A DNA stretch of 64,000 bases, taken from contig NZ_JADEKP010000001.1 in NCBI RefSeq assembly GCF_015234215.1, positions 744,001-808,000 on the forward strand. Reading direction: 5' to 3'. The stretch comes from Clostridium chrysemydis (GTDB lineage Bacteria > Bacillota > Clostridia > Clostridiales > Clostridiaceae). The notes under the pieces were generated by a model, which worked only from the letters and a program-made list of their open reading frames with translations, ran no database searches and had not been told where the DNA came from. Positions 18,687 through 26,715 of this stretch are shown here, piece after piece. Within the stretch, counting starts at the first letter, position 1. Each line of letters begins with the position of its first letter. Position numbers and translations under genes: made by a program.

Positions 18687-18709
18687 TATTAAATAATAAA
18701 TATTATTAG

Positions 18710-18738
18710 TTGATAAAAGATACAATATACTGTATAAT
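18710..18738 (+). promoter_or_regulatory. Promoter of nfo
   Basis: TTGATA (18710-18715), a 17-bp spacer and TATAAT (18733-18738) lie 31 bp upstream of the start. The first 13 bases match the promoter at 49732. Confidence 0.7.
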
Positions 18739-18769
18739 TAAATTATAAATTTGATTGTGGAGGAAACGA

Positions 18770-19603
18770 ATGTTAAATATAGGATGTCACTTATCTACTT
18801 CTAAAGGATTTACTAATATGGGAAAAGAAGCACTTAGCATAGGTGCTAACACTTTTCAGTTTTTTACTAGAAATCCTAGAGGTGGTAAAGCTAAAGATAT
18901 AGATGAAAAAGATGTAGAAGGACTAATTAAAATAATGGAAGAAAATAATTTTTCTAAAATATTAGCCCATGCTCCATACACTCTAAATGCGTGTTCAGCA
19001 AACGAAGATACTAGAAAATTTGCTGTTGAAATGATGAGAGATGATCTTTTAAGAATGGAATACCTTAAAGGAAACCTTTATAATTTCCACCCAGGAAGTC
19101 ACGTTAAACAAGGGGTAGAAGTTGGAATAGACTTAATAGTAAAAATGTTAAATGAAGTTATGTTCGAAGAACAAACAACTACAGTTTTATTAGAAACTAT
19201 GGCAGGTAAGGGTACTGAAGTTGGAAGAAACTTTGAAGAGATTGCAGAAATAATAAATAGAGTGGAACTTAAAGATAAAATGGGAGTTTGTTTAGATACT
19301 TGCCATGTATTTGATGCAGGATACGATTTAGCTAACGACTTAGATTCAGTATTATCTGAGTTTGATAAAATAATAGGCTTAGATAGACTTAAAGCTATTC
19401 ATCTAAACGATACTAAAAACCCATTTAAAAGCCACAAAGATAGACACGAGAAAATCGGAGAGGGATATTTAGGGTTAGATGCTATAACTAAAATTATAAA
19501 TCACCCAAAACTTAAAGGAATTCCATTTTTCCTTGAAACTCCAAACGAATTAGATGGCTACAAAAAAGAAATTGAATTATTAAAAAGTGTATATAGAGAT
19601 TAA
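18770..19603 (+). CDS. nfo: Deoxyribonuclease IV (endonuclease IV)
   Basis: Endonuclease IV cuts abasic sites 5' to the lesion in base-excision repair, using three zinc ions. The 277-residue TIM-barrel product shows [93 protein letters not shown] and PFFLETP, which contain the His, Glu and Asp metal ligands. ATG 18770 follows GGAGG. It is monocistronic, with a consensus promoter and a terminator shared with hxlR. Confidence 0.95.
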   Translation: MLNIGCHLSTSKGFTNMGKEALSIGANTFQFFTRNPRGGKAKDIDEKDVEGLIKIMEENNFSKILAHAPYTLNACSANEDTRKFAVEMMRDDLLRMEYLKGNLYNFHPGSHVKQGVEVGIDLIVKMLNEVMFEEQTTTVLLETMAGKGTEVGRNFEEIAEIINRVELKDKMGVCLDTCHVFDAGYDLANDLDSVLSEFDKIIGLDRLKAIHLNDTKNPFKSHKDRHEKIGEGYLGLDAITKIINHPKLKGIPFFLETPNELDGYKKEIELLKSVYRD

Positions 19604-19624
19604 TATCATATTTTATATAGTTAA

Positions 19625-19655
19625 AAAGATAGGAATTTAATCCTATCTTTTTTTA
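19625..19655. terminator. Bidirectional terminator between nfo and the HxlR gene
   Basis: AAAGATAGGA and TCCTATCTTT form a perfect 10-bp stem with a six-base loop. Ts follow on the plus strand and As precede it. Confidence 0.85.
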
Positions 19656-19994
19656 TTCACACATTTTCTTTTTAAAATGTATAGATTCATCAGAGTTTTT
19701 ATATCCCCAGTCACACATAGCTTCAAGAACTGGATATAAAGTTTTACCTTTTTCAGTTATTGAATATTCAACTTTAGGAGGAACAGTAGGGTATACAGTT
19801 CTATCTATTAAACCATCAGATTCTAATTCTCTAAGCTGATTTGTTAAAGTTTTTTGAGAAGTATGTATAATAAAAGATTTTATTTCACTAAACCTTTTAA
19901 CTCCATCTTCAATTAATAAGTATAATATAATCGGTTTCCATTTACCGCCTATAGCCTGTAAAGTTACTTCAATTTCACATGTTAAATCTTTCAT
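19653..19994 (-). CDS. HxlR-family winged-helix regulator
   Basis: The 113-residue protein has the HxlR signature: CEIEVTLQAIGGKWKPIILYLL near the start, RFSEIKSFI, SQKTLTNQLRELESDGLIDRTVYP as the recognition helix, and PKVEYSITEKGKTLYPVLEAMCDWG. Two N-terminal and two C-terminal Cys residues are present. HxlR proteins (YodB, HypR, HxlR) often sense electrophiles or disulfide stress. It is divergent from the SDR gene 125 bp away, so it probably controls that gene and itself. Confidence 0.88.
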   Translation of the reverse strand: MKDLTCEIEVTLQAIGGKWKPIILYLLIEDGVKRFSEIKSFIIHTSQKTLTNQLRELESDGLIDRTVYPTVPPKVEYSITEKGKTLYPVLEAMCDWGYKNSDESIHFKKKMCE

Positions 19995-20019
19995 AAAAAG
20001 CCTCCAAAGTGATTAGTGT

Positions 20020-20057
20020 TACCTTAAGGTTACTATGTAACAAAAAAGTGCGTACTT
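20020..20057. promoter_or_regulatory. Candidate HxlR operators in the divergent intergenic region
   Basis: The region between the two divergent genes contains ACCTTAAGGT, a perfect 10-bp palindrome within GTTACCTTAAGGTTAC, and the near-palindrome AAGTGCGTACTT at 20046-20057. Both are plausible dimer sites. Which one is bound cannot be told from sequence. Confidence 0.4.
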
Positions 20058-20119
20058 ATAATTATAAAATAACTTGTGTATACTAATCAATAGATTGATA
20101 AACAAAAGGAGAGTAGGAT

Positions 20120-20839
20120 ATGAAAAAATTAGTTGTAATTACAGGTGCAAGTTCAGGGATTGGGAAAAGTATTGCAGAAAGCTTTTCTAAAAACGGATAT
20201 CCTGTTTTATTATTAGCTAGAAGAGCTAATCTTATGGAGGAAATGAATTTAGAAAATTCAATGTGTAAATCAGTAGATGTTTCAGATTTAGAGTCTGTAA
20301 AAAAAGCTATAAAAGAAGGAGAAGAAAAGTTCGGTAAAGTTGATTTACTTATAAACTGCGCTGGAGTTATGCTTTTAGGAGATTCTAAAAATCAAGATTT
20401 TGCTGAGTGGAACAACATGATAGATGTTAATATCAAAGGTATACTTACAGGAACTAACGTGGTTTTGAAGGATATGGTAGAGCGTAATGAAGGAACAATA
20501 ATCAATATAAGTTCAATTGCTGGAAGAAAGACTTTTGATAATCATGCAGTTTATTGTGGAACAAAATACGCAGTTCATGCGATTACTGAGAGCATAAGAA
20601 AAGAAGTATCAAACAGCAGCGTTAGAATGATAACTATAGCACCAGGAGTAGTTGAAACACCTTTATTATCACACACTAGTGATGAAGGAATAAAGGGAGA
20701 CTATAATACTTGGAAGGAAACTATTGAGGGTGGATTAGATACGAAAAGAATCGTAGAGTGTGTAGAATTTGCATACAATATGCCTCAAGATGTTTGCGTA
20801 AGAGAAATAGTTATTGCAAAAACTAAGCAAGAAGATTAA
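20120..20839 (+). CDS. Short-chain dehydrogenase/reductase
   Basis: The 239-residue classical SDR has the NAD(P)-binding TGASSGIGKSI near residue 8, NCAGVML, the catalytic Ser in NISSIAG and YCGTK with Tyr and Lys. An Arg pair after the second strand (LLLARRAN) favours NADP(H). The substrate is unknown. It probably responds to the divergent HxlR regulator. The AAAGGAGAG site precedes ATG 20120, and a bidirectional terminator follows. Confidence 0.88.
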   Translation: MKKLVVITGASSGIGKSIAESFSKNGYPVLLLARRANLMEEMNLENSMCKSVDVSDLESVKKAIKEGEEKFGKVDLLINCAGVMLLGDSKNQDFAEWNNMIDVNIKGILTGTNVVLKDMVERNEGTIINISSIAGRKTFDNHAVYCGTKYAVHAITESIRKEVSNSSVRMITIAPGVVETPLLSHTSDEGIKGDYNTWKETIEGGLDTKRIVECVEFAYNMPQDVCVREIVIAKTKQED

Positions 20840-20866
20840 AAGACACCAAAATCGGTGTCTTTTTTT
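20839..20866. terminator. Bidirectional terminator between the SDR and lipoprotein genes
   Basis: AAAGACACC and GGTGTCTTT pair across a six-base loop with a T run after it; the A run on the left serves the opposite strand. Confidence 0.85.
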
Positions 20867-21599
20867 ACATCTTAGTACATTTAAAAAATACTCCGTCTTG
20901 TAGATATACAATATACCCATCTTGGATAAGTATTTCATCAAAAGCACTATTAGGATTTGTACTGCTTGTAATATCAATAACATTAATAATATCGCCTTTT
21001 AAACCAGTACCATTTAAATCTTTCATATTAAAACCTTTTGCAAAGGCAGTACTTTTTAAACTAGATTCTAAATAACTAGGTTTATCTATAGTAATTCCAG
21101 TTGCATTATTTTTATAAGAGTCTTTTCCTAAAACTAATGTTTTTCCAACTGGTGCCTCATTATTTGTACTTATAGCTGTTTTACCTATAACTTTTGAAAT
21201 CTTCCAAGTTCCAAAATATTTTGATACGTTACTATTTGTATCAGATTCATTATCCTTGTTTGCAGAACTTGAATTATCTTTTGAAGGAGCGTTAGTTTTA
21301 TCCTTATTAGATGAATTTTCAGTTTTACTTGGGGCTTTAGTTTCTGTATCTTTTTTTGTAGTGTTAGTATCATTAGAATTATCTTTTTTAGCCTCATCAG
21401 TGCTATCTGTAGTTTTATCGTCTTTTTTAGCTTCGGTTTGTGTTTGATCAGAAGTATCACCTGAACTAGTATCAGGGGTTACAGTTTCTGTAGATTCAGT
21501 GTTTGAATTGCTATCAGCTGTTTTGTTTTGATCAGTACCACAAGAAACAAAGAAAAGAGAACTACATAAAATTAATCCTAAAATTAAAGTTCTTTTCAT
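20865..21599 (-). CDS. Lipoprotein with long Thr/Ser/Asp/Lys-rich linker
   Basis: The 244-residue precursor has a signal peptide ending in the lipobox FFVSC (Cys about residue 20), then about 105 residues made almost only of T, S, D, N, K, E and Q, and a C-terminal domain of about 115 residues starting at KYFGTWKISKVIGKTAI and ending at FFKCTKM. The terminal domain has a lipocalin-like 'GTWK' opening but I do not recognise a family. The linker probably spans the cell wall. SD AGGAGGAAG precedes the start. Confidence 0.72.
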   Translation of the reverse strand: MKRTLILGLILCSSLFFVSCGTDQNKTADSNSNTESTETVTPDTSSGDTSDQTQTEAKKDDKTTDSTDEAKKDNSNDTNTTKKDTETKAPSKTENSSNKDKTNAPSKDNSSSANKDNESDTNSNVSKYFGTWKISKVIGKTAISTNNEAPVGKTLVLGKDSYKNNATGITIDKPSYLESSLKSTAFAKGFNMKDLNGTGLKGDIINVIDITSSTNPNSAFDEILIQDGYIVYLQDGVFFKCTKM

Positions 21600-21679
21600 A
21601 AATTCTTCCTCCTATATTGTTATAAAATTATTATATACTTATTTTGGATTATAGCGGTAACAAATTTATTTAAATGGAA

Positions 21680-21716
21680 GATAAAAATAAAAAGAGGCAA
21701 CTAAAAGCTGCCTCTA
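21680..21716 (-). terminator. Terminator of pflB
   Basis: On the minus strand AGAGGCA, a nine-base loop and TGCCTCT are followed by TTTTATTTTTAT. Confidence 0.85.
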
Positions 21717-21727
21717 AAAGTTATAAA

Positions 21728-23959
21728 TTACATTTTTTCGTGGAATGTTCTATTTATAACGTCTAATTGTTGTTCTCTAGTTAATTTTATGAAGTTAACA
21801 GCATATCCTGAAACTCTGATAGTTAATTGAGGATATTTTTCTGGTTGCTCCATAGCATCTAATAAAGTTTCTCTATCAAACACGTTAACATTTAAGTGGT
21901 GAGCTCCTTGTGAGAAGTAACCATCCATTAATGTGCTTAGGTTTGAAACTCTTTGACTTTCATCTTTTCCAAGAGCTCCTGGTATTATTGAGAAAGTATT
22001 TGAAATACCATCTTGTGAGTGCTCGTATGGTAATTTTGCAACAGAGTTTAATGATGCAAGTGAACCACTATTATCTCTTCCGTGCATTGGGTTAGCACCT
22101 GGTGCAAATGGTTCTCCGGCTTTTCTACCACATGGAGTAGTACCAGTTTTCTTACCATAAACAACGTTTGAAGTTATAGTTAATACTGATTGAGTGTGGT
22201 ATGCGTTTCTGTAAGTTTTATTTTGCTTAATTTTAGTCATCATGTTTTCAACTAAGAATTTAGCTATTTCATCTACTCTATCATCATCATTACCAAATTT
22301 AGGGAAGTCACCTTCAACTTCGAAGTCTATTGCGATTCCTTCTTCGTTTCTTATTGGCTTAACTTTAGCATATTTTATAGCTGAAAGTGAGTCAGCACAA
22401 ACTGAAAGACCTGCTATACCACAAGCCATTGTTCTAAATACATCTCTATCGTGTAGAGCCATTTGTAATGATTCGTAAGCATATTTATCGTGCATGTAGT
22501 GGATGCAGTTAAGTGCATTTACATATACGTTAGCTAACCAATCTGTCATAGCATCAAACTTAGTCATAACTTCGTCATAGCTTAAGTATTCGCTAGTGAT
22601 TGGAGCTATCATAGGACCTACTTGAGCCCCAGATTTTTCATCTTTTCCACCGTTTATAGTGTAAAGAAGTGTTTTAGCTAAGTTAACTCTAGCACCGAAG
22701 AATTGCATTTGCTTACCAACTCTCATTGCAGATACACAACAAGCTATAGCATAATCATCTCCCCAGTATTCTTTCATTAAATCATCATTTTCATATTGAA
22801 CTGAACTTGTATCTATTGATACTTTAGAACAGAAATCTTTAAAGTTTTGTGGTAAATTTGGTGACCATAATACAGTTAGGTTTGGTTCTGGTGATGGTCC
22901 TAAAGTGTATAATGTGTTAAGCATTCTGAAAGAGTTTTTAGTAACTAAAGTTCTTCCATCTATACCGTTACCACCGATTGATTCAGTTACCCAAGTTGGA
23001 TCTCCTGAGAAAAGATCGTTGTATTCTGGAGTTCTTAAGAATTTAACTAATCTTAACTTCATTACGAAGTGGTCCATTAATTCTTGAGCTTCCTCTTCAG
23101 TTAATGTTCCATTTTCTAAATCTCTTTCTATAAAAATATCTAAGAAAGTAGAAGTTCTTCCAAGTGACATTGCAGCACCGTTTTGTTGTTTTATAGCTGC
23201 TAAATATCCAAAGTATAACCATTGAACTGCTTCTTTAGCATTTTCAGCTGGTCTTGATAAGTCAAAACCATAAGTTTGTCCAAGTTGGATTAATTCTTTA
23301 AGAGCAACTATTTGATCTGAAATCTCTTCTCTTAATCTTAAAGTATCTTCATCTAAGTTTTTAACTTCTAAGCTTTTCTTTTGATTTATTTTATCTTCTA
23401 TTAATCTATTTACACCGTAAAGAGCAACTCTTCTATAGTCACCTATTATTCTTCCTCTACCGTAAGCATCTGGAAGACCAGTAACTATACCAGCTCTTCT
23501 TGCAGCTCTGATATCATCTGTATAAACATCAAAAACACCTTGGTTATGAGTTTTTCTATATTTACTGTAAATTTCTGATATTTTAGGATTTATTTCATAT
23601 CCATAAGATTTAGCAGAAGTTTCCGCCATTCTTATTCCACCTTCAGGCATAACAGCTCTTTTAAGTGGAGCATCAGTTTGAACACCAACTATTTTTTCTA
23701 TAGCTTGATCTATATAACCAGGCTTGTATGCATTGATTCCTGAAATTGTATCAGTATCAACATCTAAAACGCCACCATTTGCGTTTTCTTTCTTTAATAA
23801 TTCACTAACTTCGTCCCAAAGCTTAGTAGTGTTTGAAGTAGCACCAGCTAAGAATTTGTCGTCTCCTTCATAAGGTTTGTAGTTAGTTTGAATAAAATCT
23901 CTAACATTTATTTCTTTATTCCATAAGCCACTTTTGAAGTTTTCCCATGCGTTTTGCAT
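21728..23959 (-). CDS. pflB: Formate C-acetyltransferase (pyruvate formate-lyase)
   Basis: PFL converts pyruvate and CoA to acetyl-CoA and formate in anaerobic fermentation. The 743-residue product has the catalytic adjacent Cys pair in [11 protein letters not shown] and the C-terminal glycyl radical loop [12 protein letters not shown] 23959 follows AGAGGTAG; a longer in-frame ATG at 23977 precedes that site and is less likely. The radical must be installed by PflA, whose gene is usually next to pflB but is not in this window. Fur-like boxes lie upstream. Confidence 0.97.
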   Translation of the reverse strand: MQNAWENFKSGLWNKEINVRDFIQTNYKPYEGDDKFLAGATSNTTKLWDEVSELLKKENANGGVLDVDTDTISGINAYKPGYIDQAIEKIVGVQTDAPLKRAVMPEGGIRMAETSAKSYGYEINPKISEIYSKYRKTHNQGVFDVYTDDIRAARRAGIVTGLPDAYGRGRIIGDYRRVALYGVNRLIEDKINQKKSLEVKNLDEDTLRLREEISDQIVALKELIQLGQTYGFDLSRPAENAKEAVQWLYFGYLAAIKQQNGAAMSLGRTSTFLDIFIERDLENGTLTEEEAQELMDHFVMKLRLVKFLRTPEYNDLFSGDPTWVTESIGGNGIDGRTLVTKNSFRMLNTLYTLGPSPEPNLTVLWSPNLPQNFKDFCSKVSIDTSSVQYENDDLMKEYWGDDYAIACCVSAMRVGKQMQFFGARVNLAKTLLYTINGGKDEKSGAQVGPMIAPITSEYLSYDEVMTKFDAMTDWLANVYVNALNCIHYMHDKYAYESLQMALHDRDVFRTMACGIAGLSVCADSLSAIKYAKVKPIRNEEGIAIDFEVEGDFPKFGNDDDRVDEIAKFLVENMMTKIKQNKTYRNAYHTQSVLTITSNVVYGKKTGTTPCGRKAGEPFAPGANPMHGRDNSGSLASLNSVAKLPYEHSQDGISNTFSIIPGALGKDESQRVSNLSTLMDGYFSQGAHHLNVNVFDRETLLDAMEQPEKYPQLTIRVSGYAVNFIKLTREQQLDVINRTFHEKM

Positions 23960-24004
23960 AATCAATCTACCTCTCATTACATTAAGATTAACAAAAATTT
24001 CTGT

Positions 24005-24019
24005 TGATAATCATTTTTA
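24005..24019 (-). promoter_or_regulatory. Fur/PerR-like box upstream of pflB (proximal)
   Basis: TGATAATCATTTTTA matches the 7-1-7 Fur consensus TGATAATNATTATCA at 12 of 14 fixed positions, 46 bp upstream of the pflB start. In DNA this AT-rich such a match has some chance of being random. Confidence 0.3.
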
Positions 24020-24156
24020 ACAAAAATCATTGTCAAGATAAGATTAACATTTTAGAAACATAAAATCAATAAAATAACAAAAAAAGTAATATTCAGACAA
24101 TTCAAAAAACTTATATAAATGGCGTGGTTGGGCTATTGTTGAGAAAATACTATAAA

Positions 24157-24171
24157 AGATAATCAATATCA
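24157..24171 (-). promoter_or_regulatory. Fur/PerR-like box upstream of pflB (distal)
   Basis: AGATAATCAATATCA matches the same consensus at 12 of 14 fixed positions and lies about 150 bp from the proximal box. It could equally serve the divergent gene. Confidence 0.28.
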
Positions 24172-24284
24172 ATTAAAATAACAGGTCAAAAGATATTAAG
24201 TAATAATAAATATTACTTGAAAAAATTGTTTTTAAATATTAAAATATAATCAAACTTAAATTTTAAAAAAAGAGGAGTTAAATT

Positions 24285-24713
24285 ATGAAATTTGAAGTAG
24301 ATATATATAAATTAGGAGAAATACTAAGTGAACTAGAAAAGAAATATGATTTAGAGTTTATGACTAAGATATCACTAAGTGGTGGATGGTTAACTGTAGT
24401 TGGTAATTTGAAAGTTAAAAAACTTCCTAAAGAAGGATCAGGATGTAAAAGTAAAGGAAGCAATATACTTGAATTTATAATAAAAGAAGAAGAAAAAGAA
24501 GGATTAACTTTTAAAATTACAGGCGCAAAGGATAAAAAGTTTAACTTAGGTGTAGATTCAACTAGATTTAAAGAACTTGCACCTCAAAAATTAACTTTAA
24601 ACGCAATAAAAGTTAATAAAGAGGAAACAAAGTTAAGAATAGATGAAGATATAATAATAAAAATAAAAGATAATAAAGAAACGGTTAAAAGTATAATAGA
24701 GACTTTATTATAA
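24285..24713 (+). CDS. Conserved-looking orphan protein, unknown function
   Basis: The 142-residue protein is charged (many K and E), has no signal peptide or membrane segment, and I do not recognise a family. It opens with a helix (YKLGEILSELEKKYDLEF), then SLSGGWLTVVGNLKVKKL, KEGSGCKSKGSNILEF and strand-like segments such as ITGAKDKKFNLGVDSTRF and LRIDEDIIIKIKDN, suggesting an alpha/beta fold. A single Cys lies at about residue 50. It has a strong AGAGGAG site, its own terminator, and no operon partner. Confidence 0.6.
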   Translation: MKFEVDIYKLGEILSELEKKYDLEFMTKISLSGGWLTVVGNLKVKKLPKEGSGCKSKGSNILEFIIKEEEKEGLTFKITGAKDKKFNLGVDSTRFKELAPQKLTLNAIKVNKEETKLRIDEDIIIKIKDNKETVKSIIETLL

Positions 24714-24721
24714 GCTACTTT

Positions 24722-24755
24722 AAAGACATTTCAAATATGAAATGTCTTTTTAATT
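24722..24755 (+). terminator. Terminator of the orphan gene
   Basis: AAAGACATTTC and GAAATGTCTTT form an 11-bp stem followed by T5 and more Ts. Confidence 0.88.
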
Positions 24756-24875
24756 TTATTAAGAAAATTTAAAATAATTCATAAAAACTAGAAAAATAAT
24801 CCTAATTAAATTATAATATACATGGTTTACATAATATTAGTATAAATAGAAAAAATGTAAAAGACGGTGAAGTTT

Positions 24876-25439
24876 GTGGCAGAATCAATAGTAATTGCGA
24901 TAATAATTGCAAAAATAAAAGGGTTTAAAATTGAAAGGCTATTTAAAATAAAAGAGTTTTACTTAATACTTTTTATGGAGCTTTTAGTTCTATATGTACA
25001 ATTTAATATCTATAGAGAAAACTACTGGGTTATACAGTACGCTGGAATTTTTAAGTGTGTATATTTATTATCATATCTACCTTTAATATATAAAGTTTCT
25101 ATTTATAAAGAAGCTTTAATAGGGTCAGGCTTTATTTTTCTAGGAGGGACCTTTAATAATATTGCTATTAAAGCAAATAATGGCTTTATGCCGGTTTATC
25201 CAACCCTATCGAAAATCACAGGGTATTATAAAGTTGGGGCTTTTGAAAAGGTTAACGATATACATATACTCTTAGGGAATGGAAGTAAACTTTGGTATTT
25301 AAGTGATGTTTTTGACTTAGGATATTCTGTTTTAAGTATTGGTGATATTTTAATTAGAATCTTTGTCGTAATCATAATCTATTCATCTATAAAGAAACTA
25401 AATAATAATTCAGTAGTAGGAGATGAAAAGACATGTTAA
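24876..25439 (+). CDS. DUF5317-like membrane protein, first gene of the agr-like cassette
   Basis: The 187-residue protein has four or five hydrophobic segments and the DUF5317-like features AIKANNGFMPVYPTL in an external loop and LSIGDILIRIFVVIIIYSS at the end. I choose GTG 24876, because CGGTGA at 24865-24870 is well placed; GTG 24867 overlaps that site. It overlaps the next gene by seven bases, and the two lead into agrB and agrD, so one transcript is likely. Function is unknown; it may help processing or sensing of the peptide, which is inference from position only. Confidence 0.6.
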   Translation: MAESIVIAIIIAKIKGFKIERLFKIKEFYLILFMELLVLYVQFNIYRENYWVIQYAGIFKCVYLLSYLPLIYKVSIYKEALIGSGFIFLGGTFNNIAIKANNGFMPVYPTLSKITGYYKVGAFEKVNDIHILLGNGSKLWYLSDVFDLGYSVLSIGDILIRIFVVIIIYSSIKKLNNNSVVGDEKTC

Positions 25440-25918
25440 AGTTATCTTTTCTCGAAATAATTTTAAGAACTATACCCGAAAGTTTACTGTTTGTTTTAGT
25501 ACCTTATATTATTTCTACAAAGAAAATTGAAGTAAGAAATTACTTTAAATCTGTTCTTATTTTATCTATATCAGTTGCTATAATAAGAATGTTTCCAATT
25601 AGTTACGGGATTCATACTTTATTAAATTTGGTTATATTAGTTATTTTGTTTAATCTTATTAACCACATAGAAATTGATATAGCTATTAAATCGGTTATAT
25701 TTACAACTATACTGTTGTTGATTTCTGAAGGTGCAAATTTACTTGTTTTAAAGATATTTTTTAGTGTATCACAAATAAATAATATGTTTAAGGAGCCTTT
25801 ATATAGGATGATCATAGGGTTTCCTTCAATTATATTCTTTGGGGTAGCTTTATTGATTTTATACTGGGGTAGTAAAAGGAAGCAAAAATATGGGTATTAT
25901 AGAAAAAATTATAGATAA
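25433..25918 (+). CDS. Five-span membrane protein of the agr-like cassette, unknown
   Basis: The 161-residue product consists almost entirely of hydrophobic helices (for example ESLLFVLVPYIIST, LLNLVILVILFNLI, FTTILLLISEGANLLVLKI and IIFFGVALLILYWG) with a basic tail. It resembles in layout the membrane sensor half of AgrC-type kinases but has no kinase domain. SD AGGAGATG lies inside the end of the preceding gene, and its own end overlaps agrB by 29 bases. A receptor, immunity or helper role is conjecture. Confidence 0.55.
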   Translation: MLKLSFLEIILRTIPESLLFVLVPYIISTKKIEVRNYFKSVLILSISVAIIRMFPISYGIHTLLNLVILVILFNLINHIEIDIAIKSVIFTTILLLISEGANLLVLKIFFSVSQINNMFKEPLYRMIIGFPSIIFFGVALLILYWGSKRKQKYGYYRKNYR

Positions 25919-26549
25919 AATAGGTAGTAAAATAAATGTTAGTACAAATAAATCAAAAGAAGAAATTGAAATTATTAAATATGGTCTATTTGCATTAATA
26001 CAGATGATGTTATCAATTATATTAGTGTTTATTTTGGGTCTTATATTTGGAGTGGTAATAGAGGCTATAATAGCTAGTTTTTCTATTGCGATACTTAGAA
26101 AAAGTTCAGGTGGAGTGCATGCAAGTACACCTGAAATATGTTTGATTGTAGGGACGATAATTACAATAATTATTGGAGAAATTTCTACAAAATATAGTGG
26201 AAGTTATTTATTTATGGAATTCTTAAATATCATAAGCTTTATTTTGATTATAAGTAAATCGCCGGTGCAATCTAAGAATAAACCGATTAGCAATAAAAAG
26301 AGAATAAGGTTAAAGAAGAAATCTATTTTAATTACTGTAATCATAATAAGCTTAAGCTCATTACTTTTTTATTTCGGTTATCAAAGAAGTAAAGTTAACT
26401 TTATTTGGTATGCAAATTCTATGAGTTTAGGTATGTTATGGCAAGCATTTTCTCTTACAAAAAGCGGAGAGAAGATTATGGGATTTATAGACTTCTTTTT
26501 AAATAAATATATTTTGAAGGGGGAAAATAAACTTGAAAAAGAACAATAA
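25890..26549 (+). CDS. agrB: AgrB-like peptide processing membrane protease
   Basis: AgrB cleaves and cyclises the AgrD prepeptide to a thiolactone. The 219-residue product has the family active site: His in RKSSGGVHAST near residue 77 and Cys in PEICLIVG about nine residues later, within a set of four to six membrane helices. ATG 25890 lies in the previous gene with AGGAAG as ribosome site. Its 3' end overlaps agrD by 17 bases. No agrC kinase or agrA regulator gene is in the window. Confidence 0.9.
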   Translation: MGIIEKIIDKIGSKINVSTNKSKEEIEIIKYGLFALIQMMLSIILVFILGLIFGVVIEAIIASFSIAILRKSSGGVHASTPEICLIVGTIITIIIGEISTKYSGSYLFMEFLNIISFILIISKSPVQSKNKPISNKKRIRLKKKSILITVIIISLSSLLFYFGYQRSKVNFIWYANSMSLGMLWQAFSLTKSGEKIMGFIDFFLNKYILKGENKLEKEQ

Positions 26550-26664
26550 AATATTAATGATACTTGCAACAGTTGCAACTGCTGCCGCTTCTTTAGTAGC
26601 TACATCAGCATGTTACTGGTCATTTTATCAACCAGAAGAACCTAAATCATTAAGAGAAGAGTAG
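26533..26664 (+). CDS. agrD: AgrD-like autoinducing peptide precursor
   Basis: A 43-residue frame begins at TTG 26533 inside the end of agrB, after GAAGGGGGA. It has a basic start (KKNNKILM), an amphipathic Ala-rich helix, then VATSACYWSFYQPEEPKSLREE. This is the AgrD plan: leader, peptide core with one Cys, acidic tail. Compared with the C. perfringens peptide (core CLWFT followed by HQPEEP), the predicted ring is CYWSF followed by YQPEEP, with Cys closing a thiolactone to Phe. Ring borders are inferred by alignment from memory. Confidence 0.88.
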   Translation: MKKNNKILMILATVATAAASLVATSACYWSFYQPEEPKSLREE

Positions 26665-26670
26665 TAAAAA

Positions 26671-26698
26671 GAGTCGGTAATTTTTATTGCCGGCTTTT
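26671..26698 (+). terminator. Terminator of the agr-like cassette
   Basis: GTCGGTAA and TTGCCGGC pair (two wobble pairs) across a six-base AT loop, followed by TTTT. The next gene starts 18 bp later, so some readthrough is possible. Confidence 0.7.
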
Positions 26699-26715
26699 AG
26701 TATATGGAGAATGCG

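Larger units (their letters stand above)
23960..24284. other. Divergent intergenic region between pflB and an orphan gene
   Basis: The 325 bp hold the two start regions. I see no reading frame or RNA gene. Two AT-rich palindromic boxes are listed separately. AAAGAGGAG at 24271-24279 is the ribosome site of the orphan gene. Confidence 0.5.

Noticed and set aside
21256-21447. Plus-strand hydrophobic frame inside the lipoprotein gene
   Set aside because: It is the antisense of the Thr/Ser/Asp/Lys linker, has no ribosome site, and composition explains its length.
25433-25918. AgrC histidine kinase
   Set aside because: The gene has membrane helices in a suitable place but no dimerisation, phospho-His or ATP-binding domain.
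24876-26549. Separate promoter for agrB
   Set aside because: agrB starts inside the upstream gene and no -10/-35 pair stands out there; co-transcription is simpler.
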